From Crotalaria pallida (Eukaryota > Streptophyta > Magnoliopsida > Fabales > Fabaceae): a stretch of 64,000 nt of DNA. The position numbers and the translations under genes are program-made. The DNA lies in contig CM075655.1 of the NCBI GenBank assembly GCA_037953625.1, forward strand, positions 72,009,501-72,073,500, read 5' to 3'. Every line of letters begins with the position of its first letter. Position 1 is the first letter of the stretch. Under the pieces are notes generated by a model. That model saw nothing but the letters and a program-made list of their open reading frames with translations, had not been told where the DNA came from and made no database searches. Shown one piece after another: positions 1 to 10,600 of the stretch.

Positions 1-170
1 GCCGACCAATAGGTTAATTAAAAAGATAAAAGACATTAACAACGGACGTGGTGAGATATGAGAGTTAACCCGAAGTAGTGGAGAAGAAGGAACGATAAGT
101 ATCTGCGGATACTTAGGACGAGATTGCATTAGGGGAGGACGATGACGGTGAAACGTCAAGAAGTCTAGAG

Positions 171-268
171 TATTGTTGTAGACAGAACGAACTCCATAAG
201 TGGTGCACTAACGTGGTGGGGACTGGGTCTAATACCGTGGTAAGTTCTGTGCGCGCACTACAACAATA
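171..268 (+). other. Long inverted repeat / RNA stem in the LTR intron, copy 1
   Basis: Arm 171-188 pairs with 244-250 plus 258-268: an 11-bp perfect helix (TATTGTTGTAG with CTACAACAATA), a 7-nt bulge, then a 7-bp perfect helix (ACAGAAC with GTTCTGT). The same stem with different but still complementary arms occurs at 34348-34447 and 41116-41204. Copies 2-4 keep the outer helix (for example 5139-5149 with 5226-5236) but carry one mismatch in the inner helix. Confidence 0.75.
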
Positions 269-909
269 TTGTCGCCCCCTAGATTGCAAATCGAGAACAG
301 TGATAGGGACTGGAACGGGGCATTGTGTTTTGCCACTGTGAGGCAGTATGCCATGATTATTGTAAATTGATATTATTGAGGCTGGGCCTCCTGGTCAGGG
401 ACCATTTGTGTGTGAGACAGCTGTCGTGCTCGCGTGGTAAAGGTCCTGTACTCCTATTTGCTTCCGACTAGGTGGTTGGTTGGTCGAGGAGATGTAGACC
501 TGAGATGTGAGTGCTAACTACGAAAGAAACACGTACCTCGATGATCCCTTAACTCCCCTGATCATCGGTGGTTGTAATTTGATAATACATTATGATAAAA
601 GGATTACAACATGGAGAATAAGAGTTTAAGAAGTGAGAAGGATGAGTAAGAGAATGAGAGTGGATATGTGGGAAAGATACTGAGTTTTATAAAAGATACT
701 GGAGAGTATGAAGTAATAATAATAAGATGAAATAAATAGGGATTGTGGATAATGATGATAGTATGTTTACTTGTGTGTATGCTGTGTATTGTTGTGTGTG
801 TCCTATTACTTTGCCTACCGTAATTCCACACCGTCGACGCTACGCGTCCGGATCGCTTACTCTCTCCTGTTCGTTGGTACATCGGTGTCGCTGGTATCCC
901 AACGGGCAG

Positions 910-1284
910 ATGGATCGTCGTTTTGAGATCGTTACTTGGCCTCATAAGGGACGCGGATGGAAAGCTATACGTCGAGGATGGGCATGGTCGGGATGTGCAC
1001 AGTTGGTGATCGAAGACCCGTAACATAAGTTGGGTGGGTCTACACCTAGTTTGTGCTTGGGGAGTATATCTTACACATGTCATAGCTCCGAACTGCCGCC
1101 TCAGAACCAAGGGAAGGAGAACTCGGTGAAGCTATTCGGAGTGGGACTTAAACCGATTTCCGAAGAAGAGCCAGAGAACGCGGTTGTATCATCCTCTGGA
1201 ACTAAGACACCCGCAAGGAAGAAGAAGAAGCTGGACCCGATCATCTTTGATAGGAGAAGGAAGCCAGTAATAGAATTAGATTAG
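910..1284 (+). pseudogene. LTR-encoded KLFGV-motif ORF, copy 1, broken by a stop
   Basis: Same ORF as at 5878-6252. It starts with the ATG right after the acceptor CAG, but a TAA at 1021-1023 (after the residues VIEDP) cuts it to 37 residues. The downstream half, with KLFGV and the basic tail, is still open to the stop at about 1282-1284. Copy 1 is the only array copy that keeps the AG acceptor dinucleotide, so here the splice signal is intact but the reading frame is broken. Confidence 0.6.
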
Positions 1285-1624
1285 GTTGTTGCTTGTGTTG
1301 TGTAATTAGGATTACCTAGGTAATGAACCGATGCTGTAATTCAACTGTTTTGAAGCATGCCCGACTTTAAAGGAATGTATGAACTCTTTCATGAAATGTG
1401 CTTAACCTTCTTTGAGGAAATGAATGGAGTTGCTTAAGTGGAACTAAACTGTTTTCTAAATAAAATGTTTTCGAAAAGTGAAGGGGATGAGTTTGGTTCC
1501 AAGTAACAACTCGGTTTTCGAAAGAGTGTGTTGCAGTGCCTTAATAATGTTTTCAAAAAAACAATGGGCCTCATTTTTGCAACCTTAATCAAATATTTCG
1601 GATGTCGAAAATCGGGCTGTTACA

Positions 1625-2669
1625 GAATGGTATCAGAGCTTATGGTAATCCTTAGCGGCCTTAAGCATGGCCTTTCATGCTTGCTTGTGTGTGACTCTGT
1701 GTGTTTGTTAGTATTTGAGTAGGAATAGGAGGATAAGCTTTTGTCTCTTAGGACATGAGACTAGCATGTAGCTTAGCATCAACCGCAATAGTTTAAGAAA
1801 CCTTTTGACTCTATAAGAGTAGACCATGGGTAGACCCTGAGATAAAGACCCTAAACTCCTGATGTCTCATTAGTGATTGTTAGACTTAGACTTCATTAAC
1901 CTTAGCATACCTTTACACAAGGATGGATGTCACCCTTGAGGATGTAGGTTGTTACCTCTTAATCCCAGTGTTTGTTGAATTGCTCCGACAACACATTCTT
2001 GTTGAGATTTGGACCCTTTCCTTCATGAACCCCTAACACCTCGTGACTCTATTTAAGACTCTTTGGTTCGAATGGTGGAGTTGGAAGTGCCATAGTCACC
2101 CAAGCAGCCCAAGGTTAGGTGATTGAGGAGAAGAAGAAATAGTTGAACTTAGAAAGACTCTAAGATTTCCGTGGAATAGTTATAAGCTGAATCCAAGGTG
2201 GGGAGTCACAAGGAGAGAAAGAAGCATATATTATTAGTCATTAGAGGAGATTCTGAGTAAAACCTAGAGGGTAATAGAATCTCTTTAAGCTAGAAATGAT
2301 AGATGAGAATCCTAAGATTAGAAAGAGAATTATAGGAAAGACGGAGTAGGTAGAGAATAGCGGATATTTAAGGATTTCTAGGTAAAATCCTTGCTTTTGG
2401 AGATGTATGAATGTTTGTCTGTTTGATTTCCCCTAAGTCCAACCATAGGCGTGGACTTTCTGTGACAACGACCGGCTACGTAAATGGCATCTTCTTCGGT
2501 TAGTCCGTTGGACTTAACCCGACTCGACACGTCAGTGACGGTACGGTTGGAATCTCTTCCCCTGGAAACGATTAACTAGGAACATCAGAATGACATGAGA
2601 GTGTTGTTGCCTTGCTGCCCAATATTCAATGTATTTCTCGGGGACGAGAAATCCTTAAGTTGGGGAGAA
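1625..2669 (+). mobile_element. LTR-A array interior 1 (PBS, degraded remnant, PPT)
   Basis: This is about 1.05 kb between two LTRs with no usable gag or pol frame. It begins with GAA and the PBS at 1628-1639 and ends in the polypurine stretch TTGGGGAGAA just before the next LTR. Its last 250 bp resemble the end of a Tekay-type pol: a residual frame with EEHQNDMR-like residues, then FLGDEKSL before the PPT. The element is therefore a deletion derivative of a chromovirus that must have used proteins from elsewhere to transpose. Confidence 0.82.
1628..1639 (+). promoter_or_regulatory. Primer-binding site (initiator tRNA-Met), array
   Basis: TGGTATCAGAGC, three bases after the LTR end, is the plant tRNA-iMet PBS. 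Identical sites lie at 6597-6608 and 11572-11583, and on the minus strand at 17112-17123 in the inverted piece. Confidence 0.93.
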
Positions 2670-3826
2670 TGTAACACCCCGTAAATTCCTCATATTAAAT
2701 TAAAACACTAAAAGAAATTATTTTTGAGAAAATTGTTTTGAAAAAGTGTTTTCCTAAATGACTTTTCTTAAATTCACGTTTCCAAGATAATGAATAATTT
2801 TTTTTAAAAGAAATGATTTTCTGGAGTAATGCCCAAGGTGTAGAAATCTAGTTTGTGAAAAAGCTTATGTGCTTGATGTTTTTACAAAATGTTTGTGATT
2901 TATTTTGGTGATTATATGTGTATACCCGGTTTTAATGTACATGAGCTTAGGAATGCATGAAAACTAATTAGATAAAGAAAATGAACATGTGTGTGATGTG
3001 TAAATGTGTATGATACATGAATATGTATAATGCCTATATATATATATATATGTGAGTGTCGTGTGAGCAAGATTCTATCAATGCTAATTAGGTGCATGCT
3101 TATGTGTATGTTAAGTATATGTATGAATCTATGTTATGTGATGATGAAAATAAAACTACATGTGCATTTGTGTGTGTATGTGGTTAGGCCGTATGAGGAT
3201 AGAAAGACCAACTAGGAACCCTTTTTCTTAAGCCTAAAGAGAGTGAAATTAAATAGAAATTGGGAGGAGAAGTAGGGTAAGTGACTCATGAAGCCTAGTG
3301 AGACTACCCTCCCTCCATGTGTCCCACGGTTGACCCCTCCCATGCAACAATTGAACTACCCAAAATTGCCCCTCCTCCCACACTATGAACCGAGGTTAGA
3401 AAGGGAATTGTCCACCCCTTTTACCCTTGCCCTTAAACCATGTGAATGAAGGTGTGTTAGGCTAATTCATTTTCCTTCTTCATTCCACACTCTTCCAACA
3501 CCAACACACCAAGTCCAAGAGTAACCTCAAACTCTTGAGACTCATAGAGAAGAAGAGTGAAACCGTGAGGAGAAGAAAAAAAGAAGAGTGAAAAATCTCA
3601 AAAGCCTTAAACCAAACTACTTCAATTACTTTCTCAATCACTTTAGTCTTCAAAGATCAAGGAGAAAACCCCCATCGACTCTAGGAGAAGGAGAGACCGA
3701 GGCAAAATCCCAAGAGGAGAAGGAGAGAAGCTTTGAAGATTTAAGATTAGGAATTAAGAAAAGAGGTTGGGGCAGATGGCAGCACAAGGTTGCAAGGAGA
3801 GCACACATTCAACAGCTGGACCCCAG

Positions 3827-5877
3827 GTGAGAGAGAAGCTTTCCCTAAGACACCGTGGTTGCTAGGTGATTTATTAGGACATTCCGTATCATCTCAAAGA
3901 TCGGAACTGTGTGGTTGGCGTCAGTAGTATAAGTGGCAATTGTTTGCTTTGTGTGGCCACTTATACGAAGGTGACAAGGACCACAATTCTATTGTGTGAT
4001 TTTGTGTGATGATAGCATGCTTTTGTTATTTATTAAATTATGTTGGTACTACTTATTACTGTTGATCACGATGGATAAATGGCTGATGAACGTTTGAATA
4101 AGAAAATGAAGATAAAAGGGAATAGTTGAGGAAGTGAGGAAATTGAAGGTGATGAAATAATAAGAAAAGAATAATGTTAAAGGGGGAAGGGATTTAGTGA
4201 AAGAGAGATAAGAGTTGATTGGAAAAGAAATTGATAATGAGGATGAGAACGAGCCAGAGCTGGGGAGAGTAATGTGGATTGTGGTTTGAGAAGTGAATTG
4301 AGTGGAGCTGGGCTCCTTTGTTTTTGGTTTTAGTCTGGGACTAGTGTTGAGTTGAGCTTGCTCCTCCATTAGCGCTCAGCATGGTTTTAGTCTGGGAACT
4401 GGTGTCGAGTTGAGCTTGCTCCTCCACTAGCGCTCAGCAAAAATGTGTCTTTGAAAAAGAGCTTTGAAAAAGGAAATTTACGAAAGGAATTGTGAAAAGA
4501 AATATTTCTGAAAAAGGGTTTTATAAAACAAAATTTTGGGGAAGGGTTTTTGAAATGGAATTTTTGAAGAAGCTTCTGAAACAGGATTTCTCAAAGAAGT
4601 TTTTATGAAACGATCTTTTGAAAGAAGTTTTATGAAAGGATATTTCAGAACAACGTTTTTGAGAAAGTTTTACGAAATGACATCCTTGGGGAAAAGTCTG
4701 TGGAAATGATAACTTTGGTAAATGTTGGTGGAAATAAAGTTTTGTGAAAGATTTGGAAATAGAGTTGTTGAAGGTCGAGAAAGAAAGTTTTTTTTTTGGA
4801 AAGTTGAGAACTCAAGGATTTTTGAGAATGGTGGTAAAAAGAAAGATTGAAGAGTGAAATGTGAATCTGTTGATGTTATCCCAGCTCTGTGCTACGTGAG
4901 TTTTGATAAAGAGAAAGATTGTGCAAAGTTAGCGGTCGGGACTCACTGAAGGGATGTACGAAGGGTGAGCCGACCAATAGGTTAATTAAAAAGATAAAAG
5001 ACATTAACAACGGACGTGGTGAGATATGAGAGTTAACCCGAAGTAGTGGAGTGGAAGGAACGATAAGTATCTGCGGATACTTAGGACGAGATTGCATTAG
5101 GGGAGGACGATGACGGTGAAACGTCAAGAAGTCTAGAGTATTGTTGTAGAAAGAACGAACTCCATAAGTGGTGCACTAACGTGGTGGGGACTGGGTCTAA
5201 TATCGTGGTAAGTTCTGTGCGCGCACTACAACAATACTGTCGCCCCCTAGATTGCAAATCGAGAACAGTGAGAGGGACTGGAACGGGGCATTGTGTTTTG
5301 CCACTGCGAGGCAGTGTGCCATGATTATTGTAAATTGATATTATTGAGGCTGGCCCTCCTGGTCAGGGACCATTTGTGTGTGAGACAGCTGTCGTGCCCG
5401 CGTGGTAAAGGTCCTGTACTCTTGTTTGCTTCCGACTAGGTGGTTGGTTGGCCGAGGAGATGTAGACCTGAGATGTGAGTGCTAACTACGAAAGAAACGT
5501 GTACCTCGATGATCCCTTAACTCCCCTGATCATCGGTGGTTGTAATTTTATAATACATTATGATAAAAGGATTACAACATGGAGAATAAGAGTTTGAGAA
5601 GTGAGAAGGATAAGTAAGAGAATGAGAGTGGATATGTGGGAAAGATACTGAGTTTTATAAAAGAGACTGGAGAGTATGAAGTAATAATAAAAAGATGAAA
5701 TAAATAGGGATTGTGGATAATGATGATAGTATATTTGCTTGTGTGTATGCTGTGTATTGTTGTGTGTGTCCTATTACTTTGCCTACCGTAATTCCACACC
5801 GTTGACGCTACGCGTCCGGATCGCTTACTCTCTCCTGTTCGTTGGTACATCGGTGTCGCTGGTATCCCAACGGGTAA
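3827..5877 (+). other. Predicted 2.05-kb intron inside LTR-A copy 2
   Basis: The donor is CAG/GTGAGAG. The acceptor side has CTTACTCTCTCC (branch point plus pyrimidine tract) and then no AG until the base before the ORF ATG. In this copy and copies 3-4 the expected AG has become AA (GGGTAA or GGGCAA before ATG); copy 1 has GGGCAG. LTR-A4 (39897-41918) and LTR-A3 (33659-35128) show the same layout with intact AG. Inside lie hairpins at 3927-3966 and 5067-5080 (GTATC/GATAC) and the stem 5139-5236. Splicing is inferred from sequence only. Confidence 0.55.
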
Positions 5878-6252
5878 ATGGATCGTCGTTTGGAGATCGT
5901 TACTTGGCCTCATAAGGGACGTGGATGGGAAGCTATACGTCGAGGATGGGCATGGTCGGGATGTGCACAGTTGGTGATCGAAGACCCGGAAAATAAGTTG
6001 GGTGGGTCTACACCTAGTTTGTGCTTGGGGAGTATATCCTACACATGTCAGAGCTCCGAACCGCCGCCTCGGAACCAAGGGAAGGAGAGCTCAGTGAAGC
6101 TATTCGGAGTGGGACTTAAACCGATTTCCGAAGAAGAGCCAAAGAACGCGGTTGTATCATCCTCTGGAACTAAGACACCCGCAAGGAAGAAGAAGAAGCT
6201 GGACCCGATCATCTTTGATAGGAGAAGGAAGCCAGTAATAGAATTAGATTAG
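5878..6252 (+). CDS. LTR-encoded 124-residue protein with KLFGV motif and basic tail, copy 2
   Basis: This is not a recognised family. The start is the ATG lying exactly at the predicted exon-2 start in all related LTRs. Residues 5-57 form a Trp/Gly-rich block (LEIVTW, then GW, GWAW, GC, DPE and CLGSIS). KLFGV is at residues 74-78, an acidic SEEE stretch follows, and basic clusters are at 103-107 (RKKKK) and 115-118 (RRRK), resembling a nuclear localisation signal. R/KLFGV is a known repression motif of plant B3 (RAV) and class B HSF proteins; that this protein is nuclear or repressive is inference. The LTR-A4 homologue (41919-42281) keeps the same blocks, with substitutions mostly at third codon positions. 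It is identical in translation to copy 3. An AATAAA lies about 175 bp downstream, within the same LTR. Confidence 0.6.
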   Translation: MDRRLEIVTWPHKGRGWEAIRRGWAWSGCAQLVIEDPENKLGGSTPSLCLGSISYTCQSSEPPPRNQGKESSVKLFGVGLKPISEEEPKNAVVSSSGTKTPARKKKKLDPIIFDRRRKPVIELD

Positions 6253-6593
6253 GTTGTTGCTTGTGTTATGTAATCAGGATTACCTAGGTAATGAACCGAT
6301 GCTGTACTTCAACTGTTTTGAAGCATGCCCGACTTTAAAGGAATGTATGAACTCTTTCATGAAATGTGCTTAACCTTCTTTAAGGAAATGAATGGAGTTG
6401 CTTAAGTGGAACTAAATTGTTTTCTAAATAAAATGTTTTCGGAAAGTGAAGGGGATGAGTTTGGTTCCAAGTAACAACTCGGTTTTCGAAAGAGTGTGTT
6501 GCAGTGCCTTAATAATGTTTTCAAAAAAAAAAATGGGCCTCATTTTTGCAACCTTAATCAAATATTTTGGATGTCAAAAATTGGGCTGTTACA

Positions 6594-7638
6594 GAATGGT
6601 ATCAGAGCTTATGGTAATCCTTAGCGGCCTTAAGCATGGCCTTACATGCTTGCTTGTGTGTGACTCTGTGTGTTTGTTAGTATTTGAGTAGGAATATGAG
6701 GATAAGCTTTTGTCTCTTAGGACATGAGACTAGCATGTAGCTTAGCATCAACCGCAATAGTTTAAGAAACCTTTTGACTCTATAAGAGTAGACCATGGGT
6801 AGACCCTGAGATAAAGACCCTAAACTCCTGATGTCTCATTAGTGATTGTTAGACTTAGACTTGATTAACCTTAGCATACCTTTACACAAGGATGGATGTC
6901 ACCCTTGAGGATGTAGGTTGTTACCTCTTAATCCCAGTGTTTGTTGAATTGCTCCGACAACACATTCTTGTTGAGATTTGGACCCTTTCCTTCATGAACC
7001 CCTAACACCTCGTGACTCTATTTAAGACTCTTTGGTTCGAATGGTGGAGTTGGAAGTGCCATAGTCACCCAAGCAGCCCAAGGTTAGGTGATTGAGGAGA
7101 AGAAGAAATAGTTGAACTTAGAAAGACTCTAAGATTTCCGTGGAATAGTTATAAGCTGAATCCAAGTTGGGGAGTCACAAGGAGAGAAAGAAGCATATAT
7201 TATTAGTCATTAGAGGAGATTCTGAGTAAAACCTAGAGGGTAATAGAATCTCTTTAAGCTAGAAATGATAGATGAGAATCCTAAGATTAGAAAGAGAATT
7301 ATAGGAAAGACGGAGTAGGTAGAGAATAGCGGATATTTAAGGATTTCTAGGTAAAATCCTTGCTTTTGGAGATGTATGAATGTTTGTCTGTTTGATTTCC
7401 CCTAAGTCCAACCATAGGCGTGGACTTTCTATGACAACGACCGGCTACGGAAATGGCATCTTCTTCGGTTAGTCCGTTGGACTTAACCCGACTCGACACG
7501 TTGGTGACGGTACGGTTGGAATCTCTTCCCCTGGAAACAGTTAACGAGGAACATCAGAATGACATGAGAGTGTTGTTGCCTTGCTGCCCAATCTTCAATG
7601 TATTTCTCGGGGACGAGAAATCCTTAAGTTGGGGAGAA
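6594..7638 (+). mobile_element. LTR-A array interior 2
   Basis: Same content as interior 1: PBS at 6597-6608, no gag or pol, a residual 66-residue frame at 7453-7653 that runs into the LTR, and the PPT TTGGGGAGAA ending at 7638. It is nearly identical to interior 3. Confidence 0.88.
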
Positions 7639-10600
7639 TGTAACACCCCGTAAATTCCTCATATTAAATTAAAACACTAAAAGAAATTATTTTTGAGAAA
7701 ATTGTTTTGAAAAAGTGTTTTCCTAAATGACTTTTCTTAAATTCACGTTTCCAAGATAATGAATAATTTTTTTTAAAAGAAATGATTTTCTGGAGTAATG
7801 CCCAAGGTGTAGAAATCTAGTTTGTGAAAAAGCTTATGTGCTTGATGTTTTTACAAAATGTTTGTGATTTATTTTGGTGATTATATGTGTATACCCGGTT
7901 TTAATGTACATGAGCTTAGGAATGCATGAAAACTAATTAGATAAAGAAAATGAACATGTGTGTGATGTGTAAATGTGTATGATGCATGAATATGTATAAT
8001 GCCTATATATATATATATATATATGTGAGTGTCGTGTGAGAAAGATTCTATCAATGCTAATTAGGTGCATGTTTATGTGTATGTTAAGTATATGTATGAA
8101 TCTATGTTATGTGATGATGAAAATAAAACTACATGTGCATTTGTGTGTGTATGTGGTTAGGCCGTATGAGGATAGAAAGACCAACTAGGAACCCTTTTTC
8201 TTAAGCCTTAAGAGAGTGAAATTAAATAGAAATTGGGAGGAGAAGTAGGGTAAGTGACTCATGAAGCCTAGTGAGACTACCCTCCCTCCATGTGTCCCAC
8301 AGTTGACCCCTCCCATGCAACAATTGAACTACCCAAAATTGCCCCTCCTCCCACACTATGAACCGAGGTTAGAAAGGGAATTGTCCACCCCTTTTACCCT
8401 TACCCTTAAACCGTGTGAATGAAGGTGTGTTAGGCTAATTCATTTTCCTTCTTCATTCCACACTCTTCCAACACCAACACACCAAGTCCAAGAGTAACCT
8501 CAAACTCTTGAGACTCATAGAGAAGAAGAGTGAAACCGTGAGGAGAAGAAAAGAAAGAAGAGTGAAAAATCTCAAAAGCCTTAAACCAAACTACTTCAAT
8601 TCTTTTCTCAATCACTTTAGTCTTCAAAGATCAAGGAGAAACCCCCCATCAACTCTAGGAGAAGGAGAGACCGAGGCAAAATCCCAAGAGGAGAAGGAGA
8701 GAAGCTTTGAAGATTTAAGATTAGGAATTAAGAAAAGAGGTTGGGGCATATGGCAGCACAAGGTTGCAAGGAGAGCACACATTCAACAGCTGGACACCAG
8801 GTGAGAGAGAAGCTTTCCCTAAGACACCGTGGTAGCTAGGTGATTTATTAGGACGTTCCGTATCATCTCAAAGATCGGAACTGTGTGGTTGGCATCAGTA
8901 GTATAAGTGGCAATTGTTTTCTTTGTGTGGCCACTTATACGAAGGTGACAAGGACCACAATTCTATTGTGTGATGTTGTGTGATGATAGCATGCTTTTGT
9001 TATTTATTAAATTATGTTGGTACTGCTTATTACTGTTGATCACGATGGATAAATGGCTGATGAACGTTTGAATAAGAAAATGAAGATAAAAGGGAATAGT
9101 TGAGGAAGTGAGGAAATTGAAGGTGATGAAATAATAAGAAAAGAATAATGTTAAAGGGGGAAGGGATTTAGTGAAAGAGAGATAAGAGTTGATTGGAAAA
9201 GAAATTGATAATGAGGATGAGAACGAGCCAGAGCTGGGGAGAGTAATGTGGATTGTGGTTTGAGAAGTGAATTGAGTGGAGCTGGGCTCCTTTGTTTTTG
9301 GTTTTAGTCTGGGACTAGTGTTGAGTTGAGCTTGCTCCTCCATTAGCGCTCAGCATGGTTTTAGTCTGGGAACTGGTGTCGAGTTGAGCTTGCTCCTCCA
9401 CTAGCGCTCAGCAAAAATGTGTCTTTGAAAAAGAGCTTTGAAAAAGGAAATTTACGAAAGGAATTGTGAAAAGAAATATTTCTGAAAAAGGGTTTTATAA
9501 AACAAAATTTTGGGGAAGGGTTTTTGAAATGGAATTTTTGAAGAAGCTTCTGAAACAGGATTTCTCAAAGAAGTTTTTATGAAACGATCTTTTGAAAGAA
9601 GTTTTATGAAAGGATGTTTCAGAACAACGTTTTTGAGAAAGTTTTACGAAATGACATCCTTGGGGAAAAGTCTGTGGAAATGATAACTTTGGTAAATGTT
9701 GGTGGAAATAAAGTTTTGTGAAAGATTTGGAAATAGAGTTGTTGAAGGTCGAGAAAGAAAGTTTTTTTTTTGGAAAGTTGAGAACTCAAGGATTTTTGAG
9801 AATGGTGGTAAAAAGAAAGATTGAAGAGTGAAATGTGAATCTGTTGATGTTATCCCAGCTCTGTGCTACGTGAGTTTTGATAAAGAGAAAGATTGTGCAA
9901 AGTTAGCGGTCGGGACTCACTGAAGGGATGTACGAAGGGTGAGCCGACCAATAGGTTAATTAAAAAGATAAAAGACATTAACAACGGACGTGGTGAGATA
10001 TGAGAGTTAACCCGAAGTAGTGGAGTGGAAGGAACGATAAGTATCTGCGGATACTTAGGACGAGATTGCATTAGGGGAGGACGATGACGGTGAAACGTCA
10101 AGAAGTCTAGAGTATTGTTGTAGAAAGAACGAACTCCATAAGTGGTGCACTAACGTGGTGGGGACTGGGTCTAATATCGTGGTAAGTTCTGTGCGCGCAC
10201 TACAACAATACTGTCGCCCCCTAGATTGCAAATCGAGAACAGTGAGAGGGACTGGAACGGGGCATTGTGTTTTGCCACTGCGAGGCAGTGTGCCATGATT
10301 ATTGTAAATTGATATTATTGAGGCTGGCCCTCCTGGTCAGGGACCATTTGTGTGTGAGACAGCTGTCGTGCCCGCGTGGTAAAGGTCCTGTACTCTTGTT
10401 TGCTTCCGACTAGGTGGTTGGTTGGCCGAGGAGATGTAGACCTGAGATGTGAGTGCTAACTACGAAAGAAACGTGTACCTCGATGATCCCTTAACTCCCC
10501 TGATCATCGGTGGTTGTAATTTTATAATACATTATGATAAAAGGATTACAACATGGAGAATAAGAGTTTGAGAAGTGAGAAGGATAAGTAAGAGAATGAG

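Larger units (their letters stand above)
1..1624 (+). mobile_element. LTR-A copy 1, 3' part of a very long LTR
   Basis: The window opens inside a long LTR; its first base corresponds to about 4969, 9942 and 14911 in the next copies. The LTR ends in TGTTACA, followed by GAA and a perfect initiator-tRNA-Met primer-binding site. The part present holds the distal half of the predicted intron, the acceptor CAG (907-909) directly before ATG, exon 2, and an AATAAA signal near 1458. LTR-A is of the Tekay/Del chromovirus type, judged from the PBS, the TGTAACA...TGTTACA ends and the chromodomain-like tail of its interior. Confidence 0.88.
2670..6593 (+). mobile_element. LTR-A copy 2, complete (3924 bp)
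   Basis: It starts TGTAACACCCC directly after a PPT and ends GGCTGTTACA directly before GAA and the PBS. It contains, in order: a (TA)n tract near 3034, a pyrimidine-rich leader-like stretch (about 3470-3540), a basic open frame (3588-3830) running into a splice-donor consensus CAG/GTGAGAG (GT at 3827), an 11-bp perfect hairpin (3927-3966), twin subrepeats of GAGTTGAGCTTGCTCCTCCA (about 4340-4435), about 400 bp of degenerate GAAA/TTTT-rich repeats (4441-4860), a structured block (4900-5560), exon 2 (5878-6252) and AATAAA (6427-6432). Confidence 0.93.

Noticed and set aside
604..1110. 168-residue minus-strand ORF, repeated at 5572, 10546 and 15515
   Set aside because: It is antisense to exon 2 and the structured block and its repetition only reflects the array; it shows no motif, and the plus-strand frame has the third-position signal.
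3588..3830. Exon-1 open frame (80-98 residues) as a second protein
   Set aside because: It is not recognisable in LTR-A3 or LTR-A4, so it is more likely leader sequence that happens to be open.
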